Below, piece after piece: positions 1 through 6,195 of a DNA stretch of 10,316 nucleotides; the stretch's first letter is position 1; each line of letters starts with the position of its first letter. Source of the stretch: Bacteroidales bacterium (GTDB taxonomy: Bacteria; Bacteroidota; Bacteroidia; Bacteroidales; UBA932); NCBI GenBank assembly GCA_024683255.1, contig JAIKYL010000015.1:1-10316 (forward strand). Reading direction: 5' to 3'. The translations under genes and the position numbers were made by a program. The notes under the pieces are model-generated. The model had not been told where the DNA came from and ran no database searches. It was given only the letters and a program-made list of their open reading frames with translations.

Positions 1-113
1 CGCCCCGCCGTTTGCCGGAGGGCGGCTACCACTGACAAATTGTCATACGCCCAAATGTGCCGCAGAAGCTCCTCATTGGTGGAATCCAACTCCTCAAACC
101 ACTTTATTTGCAT
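1..113 (-). CDS. birA: Biotin-[acetyl-CoA-carboxylase] ligase, N-terminal part (runs off left edge)
   Basis: Only the first 37 codons are inside the window; the gene continues beyond base 1. The translation starts MQIKWFEELDSTNEELLRH and reaches VVAALRQTAG, with the last two bases (CG) fitting the Arg of the family's GRG motif. The STN at residues 11-13 and the Q-T-A-G-(R) segment at 34-38 are hallmarks of the BirA/LplA catalytic domain, which makes biotinyl-AMP and transfers biotin to a lysine of the carboxyl carrier protein in the cytoplasm. The protein enters the catalytic fold at once, with no N-terminal winged helix, so it should be a monofunctional class I ligase and not a biotin repressor. 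It diverges from rsfS across a 54-bp gap. The ATG at 113-111 is preceded by an AAGG and an AT-rich leader. The family call rests on a short fragment. Confidence 0.8.
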   Translation of the reverse strand, partial: MQIKWFEELDSTNEELLRHIWAYDNLSVVAALRQTAG

Positions 114-137
114 TGGCCTTAAAATTGATTATCTTTG
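107..137 (+). promoter_or_regulatory. Bacteroidetes-type promoter for the rsfS-ftsH-cdsA-psd operon
   Basis: A -33 element TTTG (107-110), a 19-bp spacer and a -7 element TATCTTTG (130-137) match the known Bacteroidetes primary-sigma consensus TTTG N19-21 TAnnTTTG. Transcription would begin near 143-146, giving an AT-rich leader of about 22-25 nt before the rsfS ATG at 168. This promoter decides the rsfS start, because an in-frame TTG at 135 would lie inside the -7 element. Confidence 0.75.
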
Positions 138-147
138 TACAAAGATA
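130..147. promoter_or_regulatory. Perfect 18-bp palindrome giving a -7 element on each strand
   Basis: TATCTTTGTACAAAGATA equals its own reverse complement over all 18 bases. Its left half is the -7 element of the rsfS promoter and its right half, read on the minus strand (147-140), is the same TAnnTTTG element about 27 bp before the birA ATG. On the minus strand I see no TTTG at the right distance upstream (the bases at 167-170 read CATG), so the birA side has only the -7 half. It may be a symmetric bidirectional promoter, or an operator overlapping the promoter. The symmetry is seen; the function is inferred. Confidence 0.6.
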
Positions 148-167
148 CGAAGAAAAACAAGATTTGC

Positions 168-548
168 ATGATTACTCACGACCTTCGGCTCATTGCCGAT
201 GCTATTTTTGACAAGAAGGGAGAGGATGTGGTGTCCCTGGACCTGCGGAAGATTGAAGGCGCCATCACGGATTTCTTTGTTATTTGCCATGCCTCCAACA
301 CCACCCAGGTGGGTGCGGTGGCAGATAATGTAGCAGAGAAAATGAAGGAAGAAGGGCATACGCTGTACCGTTCCCAGGGAGAGGAAAACAATTTCTGGAT
401 CATTCAGGACTACGGCAATATAGTCGTACACATATTTCTCAAAGAATATCGCGATTTCTACCGCCTGGAAGACCTTTGGGCCGATGTGCCGCGCAAGGGC
501 TACCAGCTGCGCAAGGTAAAGAAAAGCGCCACAAATACCCAAGAATAA
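168..548 (+). CDS. rsfS: Ribosomal silencing factor RsfS (YbeB/Iojap family)
   Basis: A 126-residue cytoplasmic protein, the usual size of the family. RsfS binds protein L14 of the large ribosomal subunit and blocks joining with the 30S subunit, saving energy in starvation or stationary phase. Visible family motifs are TDFFVIC at residues 34-40, the following TQVGAVADNV, W77, DYGNIVVHIF at 81-90 and the R-x-FYRLEDLW block at 95-104. The start chosen is the ATG at 168, which lies about 23 nt after the predicted transcription start; a TTG at 135 in the same frame falls inside the promoter. It is the first gene of the operon. Its TAA is followed directly by the ATG of ftsH with no gap, so ftsH translation is probably coupled to it. 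A divergent birA and downstream ftsH are, from memory, a usual Bacteroidetes setting. Confidence 0.93.
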   Translation: MITHDLRLIADAIFDKKGEDVVSLDLRKIEGAITDFFVICHASNTTQVGAVADNVAEKMKEEGHTLYRSQGEENNFWIIQDYGNIVVHIFLKEYRDFYRLEDLWADVPRKGYQLRKVKKSATNTQE

Positions 549-2504
549 ATGGCAGACGGAAAAAAATCCCCCAAAGGGCGCAAAATAGTAGTCAACTTTT
601 CGTGGCTATATATTCTCCTGTTCATAGGCATCGGCTGGCTGCTCATGCGCAACCAGCAGTCGGCCTCTCCGGAAAAGATTGAGTGGACGGAGGTTCAGAG
701 CATGATCCGCAGCGGGGACGTTGCGGAAATCACCTTTATCCGGAACGACTTCAAGGGAGAAATCAAGGTTAAGGCAGACCGCCTGGCAAAGTATGCCGAC
801 AAGTTTGCCAGCGGCAATCCGCCGCGCCGTTCCCCGCATTTCTACTTCCTGGTTTCCACCAAGTTCGATCCAGAGGTGAGCTTCGCCGCCCTCAATGAGG
901 AGCTGGCGGCGGGAGACCAGTTCAAGGTGATAATCAAGAACGAGGATCACATCTGGGGAGAAGTTTTCCAGATGCTCTTTCCCTTCCTCATCTTTGTCCT
1001 GTTCATGATCTGGATGTTCCGGGGCATGAACCGGGGCATGGGCGGCCAGGGCGGACCCGGCGGCGGTTTCAACCCCTTCAATACCGGCAAATCCACCGCC
1101 CGTGAGGCCGATAAGAACGAGGTGAAGGTCACCTTCAAGGATGTGGCCGGCTTGTACGGCGCCAAGGAAGAAGTGATGGAGATTGTGGACTTCCTCAAGA
1201 ATCCGTCCAAATACACCGCCCTGGGCGGCAAAATCCCCAAGGGCGCCCTGCTGGTGGGCCCTCCCGGAACCGGTAAGACCCTGCTGGCAAAAGCCGTGGC
1301 AGGGGAGGCCAATGTGCCTTTCTTCTCCATCAGCGGCTCGGACTTCGTGGAGATGTTCGTTGGCGTTGGTGCTTCCCGCGTGCGGGATCTCTTCCGCCAG
1401 GCCAAGGAGAAGGCCCCCTGCATCGTGTTCATAGACGAGATTGACGCCGTGGGCCGTGCCCGCGCCAAGAACGGCGGCTTCTCCTCCAACGACGAAAGGG
1501 AAAACACGCTCAACCAGCTGCTTACGGAAATGGACGGCTTCGGTACCAACAGCGGTGTCATAGTGCTGGCCGCCACCAACCGGGCCGATATCCTGGACCA
1601 GGCCCTCATGCGGGCCGGCCGCTTCGACCGCCAGATCCATGTGGAGCTGCCGGAGCTCAAGGAGCGCGAGGAAATCTTCAAGGTGCACCTCAGGGACATC
1701 AAGCTGGGAGAAGATTTCAACGTGGAGTTCATGGCCAAGCATACCCCGGGCTTCTCCGGGGCCGATATAGCCAACGTGTGCAATGAGGCGGCCCTCACCG
1801 CCGCCCGCCGCAACCATGAAAAGGTGCTGCAGCAGGACTTCCTGGACGCTGTGGACCGCATCATCGGCGGCCTGGAGCGCAAGTCCAACACCATCATGAC
1901 CCCGGCCGAAAAGCGCACTACGGCGTATCATGAGGCAGGTCACGCCCTGGTGGGCTGGCTGCTGCCGTACGCAGACCCGGTGTTCAAGGTGAGCATCATC
2001 CCGCGCGGAAACGCCCTGGGCCTCACCTGGAGCCTGCCGGAGGAGCGGAAGAACTGGAGGCGCAGCGTAATGATGGACAAGATGTGCATGCTCATCGGCG
2101 GACGTGTGGCCGAGGAAGTGCTCAACGGAGATCCTTCCTCCGGTGCCCTCAACGACCTGGAACGGATGACCAGGATGGCCTATGGCATGGTTCAGTACAT
2201 GGGTATGAGCAGCAAGGTGGGCCCGCTGTCCTTCTATGACTCCACGGGTTCCAGCGGGTATAATCTGGTAAAGCCTTATTCGGAGAAGACCGCTGAGCTC
2301 ATGGACCAGGAGGTGAAGGCCATCGTGGACGACGTGCATAAACGGACCTTGAAGATTATCACGGACCATAAAGAGGAATTTATGCAGCTGGGTGCCCTTC
2401 TTTTGGAAAAAGAAGTTATCTTTGCAGATGATATTGAAAAGATTCTGGGTCCCAAGGCCAAACCGGAAGAGGACGACCGTTTTGAAGAACCTGCAGCGGA
2501 ATGA
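549..2504 (+). CDS. ftsH: ATP-dependent zinc metalloprotease FtsH
   Basis: A 651-residue inner-membrane AAA+ protease that forms hexamers and pulls out and degrades misassembled membrane proteins and some regulatory proteins. Order of parts: cytoplasmic start, first membrane segment about 17-33, periplasmic FtsH_ext domain about 40-135, second membrane segment about 139-157, and a Gly-rich linker (158-181, [17 protein letters not shown]). The AAA+ module follows, with Walker A GPPGTGKT (237-244), pore loop MFVGVG (269-274), Walker B with D296-E297, and a second region of homology ending in MRAGRFDR with arginine fingers R355 and R358. The M41 peptidase has HEAGH at 461-465 and a likely third zinc ligand D536 in GALNDLERM. 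An acidic tail (638-651) ends the protein. Length and motifs are complete, so it should be active. It starts directly after the rsfS stop and overlaps cdsA by 4 bp (ATGA). Confidence 0.97.
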   Translation: MADGKKSPKGRKIVVNFSWLYILLFIGIGWLLMRNQQSASPEKIEWTEVQSMIRSGDVAEITFIRNDFKGEIKVKADRLAKYADKFASGNPPRRSPHFYFLVSTKFDPEVSFAALNEELAAGDQFKVIIKNEDHIWGEVFQMLFPFLIFVLFMIWMFRGMNRGMGGQGGPGGGFNPFNTGKSTAREADKNEVKVTFKDVAGLYGAKEEVMEIVDFLKNPSKYTALGGKIPKGALLVGPPGTGKTLLAKAVAGEANVPFFSISGSDFVEMFVGVGASRVRDLFRQAKEKAPCIVFIDEIDAVGRARAKNGGFSSNDERENTLNQLLTEMDGFGTNSGVIVLAATNRADILDQALMRAGRFDRQIHVELPELKEREEIFKVHLRDIKLGEDFNVEFMAKHTPGFSGADIANVCNEAALTAARRNHEKVLQQDFLDAVDRIIGGLERKSNTIMTPAEKRTTAYHEAGHALVGWLLPYADPVFKVSIIPRGNALGLTWSLPEERKNWRRSVMMDKMCMLIGGRVAEEVLNGDPSSGALNDLERMTRMAYGMVQYMGMSSKVGPLSFYDSTGSSGYNLVKPYSEKTAELMDQEVKAIVDDVHKRTLKIITDHKEEFMQLGALLLEKEVIFADDIEKILGPKAKPEEDDRFEEPAAE

Positions 2505-3334
2505 ACGCAACTGTAAAAAGAACCATATTCGGAGCCATCTTCCTGGCAGTAATGCTGGGAGGATTGCTGTTAAACCGGGTTCTGTATACCGTACTTTTTG
2601 CTTTCATCACCCTGGTCATGCTGGACGAGTTCTACCGCATGACCATGGAGAAATCGTACAGGAAACTGCAGCAGCTTGCCACCATCATGGGCTTTGCCTT
2701 CTTCCTTTGCGCCGGTCGGTATTTCTTCGGAGAGGATTCCCTGGCAGAACTGGCCGTGGAAGGCTTTTTCTGCGTGGCGGCGGTAATGGTCGCATCCATA
2801 TTCCAAAAGGACCACACAGACTTTTTCCGTACCGGCTTCCTGTATGCAGGTCTCCTGTATATCGGCCTTCCGCTGGCCCTTTCCTTTGCCGTAGTAAGCC
2901 GGGGAGGGGAGTTCAGCGGCCTGCTCATGGTGGCCTTCTTCTGCATTATCTGGGCTTCGGATATCGGCGCGTATTGCTTTGGGATGCTCTTCGGGCAAAA
3001 GTTATGGCCCGCCAAGATGTGCCCCAAGATTTCGCCCAAGAAATCCTGGGCCGGGTATATCGGCGGCCTTGCCATGGCCGTTTTGGCCGGTGCAGTCATT
3101 TCCTGGACCGGCCTTGTGCAGTTCCCCATCTGGCACTGCATGATCATGGCGGCCCTCATGCATGTCATGGGCGTTTTCGGAGACCTCTTTGAATCCCTCT
3201 GGAAACGCGCCGTGGGCATCAAGGACAGCGGTTCCATCATCCCCGGCCACGGGGGCCTGCTGGACCGTTTTGACAGCTCATTATTCGCCATCCCCACCGG
3301 CGTAGCATATTTGGTATTAACCGGACTTTTCTAG
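2501..3334 (+). CDS. cdsA: Phosphatidate cytidylyltransferase (CDP-diacylglycerol synthase)
   Basis: A 277-residue multi-pass inner-membrane enzyme that makes CDP-diacylglycerol from CTP and phosphatidate, the branch point of bacterial phospholipid synthesis. The family signature is intact at residues 232-258: S-L-W-K-R, then K241-D242, then PGHGGLLDRFD with the metal- and CTP-binding acidic residues. Further conserved pieces are the WASDIGAY segment (151-158) and ISPKKSWAG (177-185). Hydrophobic stretches near 8-40, 60-72, 84-100, 111-132, 140-165, 187-204, 210-228 and 260-277 fit the expected polytopic fold. The ATG overlaps the ftsH TGA (ATGA), which implies translational coupling. psd begins 4 bp after the stop, so two steps of phosphatidylethanolamine synthesis are adjacent; the phosphatidylserine synthase that would act between them is not in this window. 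Confidence 0.95.
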   Translation: MNATVKRTIFGAIFLAVMLGGLLLNRVLYTVLFAFITLVMLDEFYRMTMEKSYRKLQQLATIMGFAFFLCAGRYFFGEDSLAELAVEGFFCVAAVMVASIFQKDHTDFFRTGFLYAGLLYIGLPLALSFAVVSRGGEFSGLLMVAFFCIIWASDIGAYCFGMLFGQKLWPAKMCPKISPKKSWAGYIGGLAMAVLAGAVISWTGLVQFPIWHCMIMAALMHVMGVFGDLFESLWKRAVGIKDSGSIIPGHGGLLDRFDSSLFAIPTGVAYLVLTGLF

Positions 3335-3338
3335 AACT

Positions 3339-4010
3339 ATGAAAGTAATTAGGATAGACAGAGACTCTTACGGAACCATCCTGGGAACCTGGGCAGTATG
3401 TGCCATACTCATTTTCCTGGTGGCGCATTTCATCCACACGCTGTGGATCAGCATTCCTATCTGCTGCCTGTTAATTCTGTTTATTGCATTCATCACCTGG
3501 TTCTTCAGGGTTCCGGACCGCAATACGCCGGAGGAACTGGACAACCGGCTGGTCACTTCCGTGGCCGACGGCAAAGTGGTCATCGTGGACAAAGTCACGG
3601 AAAAGGAATTCCTCAAGCGGGAATGCATCCAGATTTCGGTCTACATGGATTTCTTCGACGTGCACTGCAACTTCTGGCCGGTGAACGGAGAAGTAACCTA
3701 TTACAAATACCATCCGGGAAAGTATATCCTGGCCTTCCATCCCAAGTCCTCGGAACTCAACGAGCATGCCTCATCCTGCCTTAAGAACGAGCATGGAGAG
3801 GTGTTTTTCAAGCAGATCGCAGGCACCTTCGCCCGCCGGATAGTCTGCTATTCGGAGCCCGGCAAAATGGAATACAGGGGAGAGCAGTGCGGCGTAATCA
3901 AGTTCGGCTCACGCATAGACCTCTTTGTTCCCACGGACGCGGAAATCAAAGTCAAGGTTGGAGATAAGGTTAAAGCAGTAGAGTCTATTATGGCAATATT
4001 GCCAGAATAG
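3339..4010 (+). CDS. psd: Phosphatidylserine decarboxylase proenzyme, short (Psd-A / archaeal-like) type
   Basis: A 223-residue pyruvoyl-dependent enzyme that decarboxylates phosphatidylserine to phosphatidylethanolamine at the inner membrane. Two hydrophobic segments near the N-terminus (about 15-34 and 36-56) anchor it. Conserved catalytic-domain pieces are SVADGKV (74-80), VYMDFFDVH (101-109) and KFGSR (188-192). In this family the proenzyme cuts itself between Gly and Ser (here G190-S191), leaving the pyruvoyl group on the new N-terminus of a short alpha chain of about 33 residues. The FGSR cleavage site, in place of the LGST/GSS type of E. coli Psd, and the short length mark the small bacterial/archaeal-like subgroup. 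It is the last gene of the plus-strand operon, 4 bp after cdsA, and converges on ispG with a gap of 27 bp. Confidence 0.94.
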   Translation: MKVIRIDRDSYGTILGTWAVCAILIFLVAHFIHTLWISIPICCLLILFIAFITWFFRVPDRNTPEELDNRLVTSVADGKVVIVDKVTEKEFLKRECIQISVYMDFFDVHCNFWPVNGEVTYYKYHPGKYILAFHPKSSELNEHASSCLKNEHGEVFFKQIAGTFARRIVCYSEPGKMEYRGEQCGVIKFGSRIDLFVPTDAEIKVKVGDKVKAVESIMAILPE

Positions 4011-4029
4011 ACTTAAATCGTTTCACTCA

Positions 4030-4049
4030 CTGGGGGCCTAATCCCCCAG
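4030..4049. terminator. GC-rich hairpin between convergent psd and ispG, possible shared terminator
   Basis: CTGGGGG (4030-4036) pairs with CCCCCAG (4043-4049) around a 6-nt loop CCTAAT. The ispG stop codon (TAG on the minus strand, 4040-4038) lies in the loop. It begins 20 bp after the psd stop and could end transcription from both sides. However, no T-run follows on either strand, so an intrinsic terminator is only a possibility; a repeat-derived hairpin is equally plausible. Confidence 0.35.
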
Positions 4050-5330
4050 ACCCCCTGTGTCGCTTCGCTCCGACGCTTCTATCAGCTGCACCAGTTTATC
4101 TACGGCTTCCGCCTCGGGGATGTGGCGGAGGACCGGTTCTTTACCTTTGTAGAGCGTTACCTTTCCGGCGCCTTCGCCCACGTAGCCATAGTCGGCATCG
4201 GCCATCTCTCCGGGACCGTTCACTATGCAGCCCATTACGGCTATCACCACGTTCTTTAAATGGCCTGTACGGGCCTTAACGGCCTCAAAAGCCTCCTGCA
4301 GGTTGTACATGGTGCGGCCGCAACCCGGGCAGGCGATGTATTCGGGCTTGTAGAAACGGCGGCGGCAGGCCTGCAGGATCTCGTTTTTCAGATACTCATC
4401 CTCGATGGGGATGTCGTCAATCTCATGGTTCAGCAGGGGAGCGCCCCAGTCGCAGGCGGCCTTCAGAATGGCTTCTTCCCTGTCACTCAGAGACCCCCGA
4501 TCACGTCGGGGGTGACCGTCATGCCCGGCTTGACCGGGCATCCCATATCTATTCGCCAAATACATGGCCACCGGGACCTCATTCTCCGGCGGTTCCGTGA
4601 GGGACACACGGATGGTATTGCCGATTCCTTCCTGCAGCAGGGTGGAAATGGCCACGCAGGACTTGATGCGGCCCGTATCTCCGTTTCCTGCCTCCGTAAC
4701 GCCCACGTGCAGCGGGAAAACCGTTCCGTCCTCCTGCATCAGGCGGGCAAGTTCCCTATACGCATTGATCATGACAACCGTGTTGGAAGCCTTCAGGGAC
4801 ACCACAACGTTGTAAAAAGACGCATCCTTGCACATCTGGAGCCACTCCATGGCGGCAAGGGCCATCGCCTGCGGGGTGTTACCGTATTTGTCCACTATAT
4901 ACCGGCCCAGGGAACCGTGGTTCAGGCCCACGCGGATGGCTGTCCCGTACTCCTTGCAAACCTCCAGGAACTGGGCAAAGCGTTCCCGGGCCTTCTGGTG
5001 GTCCGGATGGAAGTTACCGGGGTTGATACGCACCTTTTCCACCACCTTGGCGGCGGCAATGGCTATCTCCGAGGAGAAGTGGACATCGGCCACCAGCGGG
5101 ACGTCATATCCCAGCGCGCGGAAACGGCGGTGGATCTCCGCCAGGCACTCCACGTCGGAAAGGGCGGGGACGGTGATACGGATGAGCTGCGCACCCGCAT
5201 CGGCCACCTTTACGGCCTGCGCCAGGGTTGCCTCAATATCCGAAGTATGCGTATTGAGCATGGTCTGGGGGACGATGGGAGCATCGCCGCCGATGGTCAC
5301 CGGACCCACTTTAACGGGAAGTGTCTTCAT
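4038..5330 (-). CDS. ispG: 4-hydroxy-3-methylbut-2-enyl-diphosphate synthase, A* domain largely missing
   Basis: IspG (GcpE) converts 2-C-methyl-D-erythritol 2,4-cyclodiphosphate to HMBPP in the MEP isoprenoid pathway, using a 4Fe-4S cluster. The 430-residue product has the TIM-barrel part (about 1-255, with KVGPVTIGGDAPIV, PLVADVHF at 78-85, VRINPGNFH at 100-108 and SLTEPPENE at 243-251). The C-terminal cluster domain has CPGCGRT (C334, C337) and MGCIVNGPGE (C368, E375). These match the three cluster cysteines and the motif Glu of E. coli IspG. Bacteroidetes IspG proteins are usually three-domain, about 600 residues; here most of the A* insert is absent and residues 264-280 (MPGQAGHDGHPRRDRGS) come from two DNA hairpins. 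The start is the ATG at 5330, before MKTLPVKVG; its first 20 bp overlap the end of the upstream gene. The C-terminal tail (ERSDTGGLGD) also comes from hairpin-rich DNA. Catalysis is inferred to be kept. Confidence 0.93.
   Translation of the reverse strand: MKTLPVKVGPVTIGGDAPIVPQTMLNTHTSDIEATLAQAVKVADAGAQLIRITVPALSDVECLAEIHRRFRALGYDVPLVADVHFSSEIAIAAAKVVEKVRINPGNFHPDHQKARERFAQFLEVCKEYGTAIRVGLNHGSLGRYIVDKYGNTPQAMALAAMEWLQMCKDASFYNVVVSLKASNTVVMINAYRELARLMQEDGTVFPLHVGVTEAGNGDTGRIKSCVAISTLLQEGIGNTIRVSLTEPPENEVPVAMYLANRYGMPGQAGHDGHPRRDRGSLSDREEAILKAACDWGAPLLNHEIDDIPIEDEYLKNEILQACRRRFYKPEYIACPGCGRTMYNLQEAFEAVKARTGHLKNVVIAVMGCIVNGPGEMADADYGYVGEGAGKVTLYKGKEPVLRHIPEAEAVDKLVQLIEASERSDTGGLGD
4493..4541. 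repeat. Pair of palindromic (REP-like) hairpins in frame within ispG
   Basis: Two perfect hairpins of the same build lie side by side. ACCCCCGA/TCGGGGGT pairs across the loop TCACG (4493-4513), and ATGCCCGG/CCGGGCAT pairs across the loop CTTGA (4521-4541), with a 7-nt spacer GACCGTC. Each has an 8-bp stem and a 5-nt loop. They are read through by ispG as part of residues 264-280, a Gly/His/Arg-rich stretch unlike IspG. Paired, equally sized inverted repeats suggest a REP/BIME-like or RPE-like (Rickettsia palindromic element) repeat; copies elsewhere in the genome are expected but cannot be seen here. Confidence 0.7.
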
Positions 5331-6195
5331 AGTTCTGCTGATTGTATTCCTGTTCAACGATTCGCTTTGCCATCTTCCGCAGCTGTGAGCGGGAATGGCC
5401 GTGACGGGGAGTGAGCTGATAATAAATGCCGATGGTGAGCCCGCTGTCCAGCGGATAGCCAAAACGGTAATAATACGGGCTTGTATAGTCCGGATCCCAG
5501 AACGAGCCCCAGCCCCATTTGATATGCAGGATGGCATGGATCTCAAAGGGATCGAACATCACACCGAAGCCCAGACCGCCCTTGAGGCCATAGGTCCAGC
5601 GCCTGTCGTAATCCTGGAAGGAATGCTCGTGCTCCAGGAAGGTCTTGGACTGGGCGTAACTCTCTTCCGGGATTCGGGTGATGGAACGCCTGTAGCCGCC
5701 ATAGATGCCCACCTTGGCCATCAGCTTGAAGTGGTCACCAATATCAAAATGGAAATGGGACAGCATGAAGGCCTCGGGAACGGACATCATAGCTTTGTAG
5801 GCTCCGGACTCTGTAAAGATACTGCCCGTTTCCTTGATCCGCTTGAACTCGTAACCCTCGTAATCCTGCTGGGCGCCTATCTCCAGGCCCATGTTGGGGA
5901 ATTTGCCGAACATGGTAAAATAACGGATGACGGAAAAACCGTACACCGGATACTGGACCTGCCAAAGAACATAACGGACCGGGTTGAAGTATCCATACTG
6001 GAAGGCGGCTCCGCCGAAGGCACCCACCATCCAGTAGTTGTTGACAGCCGTTTTTTGCACGGAAATACTGTCCAGATAGGCGTCCGTCACCTCCTCCGGC
6101 AGGGTAAAGAACTCCTCGTCCAGGTTCACTTCCACCTGAGCCCGGGCCACATAGGCGGACAAGACCGCCAGCAATAGGATCAGCAGTTTTTTCAT
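5311..6195 (-). CDS. Predicted outer-membrane beta-barrel protein, function unknown
   Basis: A 294-residue protein with a clear Sec signal peptide: MKK, a Leu-rich core (4-13) and an A-R-A cleavage site, so the mature protein probably begins at Q20. After a short acidic stretch (21-48) come alternating aromatic/small-residue strands typical of an outer-membrane beta-barrel, e.g. NYWMVGAFGGAAFQYGYF (53-70), MGLEIGAQQ (102-110), FKLMAKVGIYGGYRR (156-170), YGLKGGLGFGVMF (202-214) and SGLTIGIYYQLTP (251-263). A polar, basic tail of about 30 residues follows the last strand. It resembles the PorT/OMP_b-brl type of small Bacteroidetes barrels, but I cannot name the family. The start is the ATG at 6195, which overlaps the lipoprotein stop (ATGA) and begins the signal peptide; an in-frame ATG at 6225 would put ten residues ahead of it. 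It may act with the lipoprotein encoded just upstream. Confidence 0.8.
   Translation of the reverse strand: MKKLLILLLAVLSAYVARAQVEVNLDEEFFTLPEEVTDAYLDSISVQKTAVNNYWMVGAFGGAAFQYGYFNPVRYVLWQVQYPVYGFSVIRYFTMFGKFPNMGLEIGAQQDYEGYEFKRIKETGSIFTESGAYKAMMSVPEAFMLSHFHFDIGDHFKLMAKVGIYGGYRRSITRIPEESYAQSKTFLEHEHSFQDYDRRWTYGLKGGLGFGVMFDPFEIHAILHIKWGWGSFWDPDYTSPYYYRFGYPLDSGLTIGIYYQLTPRHGHSRSQLRKMAKRIVEQEYNQQNYEDTSR

Noticed and set aside
130..147. Palindrome as a BirA operator (biotin autoregulation)
   Set aside because: The visible N-terminus of the ligase enters the catalytic domain directly with no winged-helix DNA-binding domain; real BirA operators are also longer with a large spacer.
135..167. Upstream TTG start for rsfS adding 11 residues
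   Set aside because: The TTG is inside the predicted -7 element (130-137) and before the likely transcription start; the ATG at 168 gives a normal-length RsfS.
606..2510. 634-codon open frame on the minus strand opposite ftsH
   Set aside because: It lies wholly antisense to an unmistakable FtsH, is rich in His/Gly/Ala with no domain pattern, and is explained by the GC-biased third codon positions of ftsH.
4038..5330. ispG as a pseudogene because of the insertion and short length
   Set aside because: The reading frame is open throughout, and all cluster cysteines, the motif Glu and flanking conserved segments remain, so a working shortened enzyme is more likely.
4260..5414. 384-codon open frame on the plus strand opposite ispG
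   Set aside because: It is antisense to a conserved enzyme and lacks recognisable motifs; a shadow of GC-rich coding sequence.
5331..5546. Longer ispG starting upstream at 5546
   Set aside because: The extra 72 residues would overlap the conserved barrel strands of the upstream gene and do not resemble IspG; the ATG at 5330 precedes the family's normal N-terminus.
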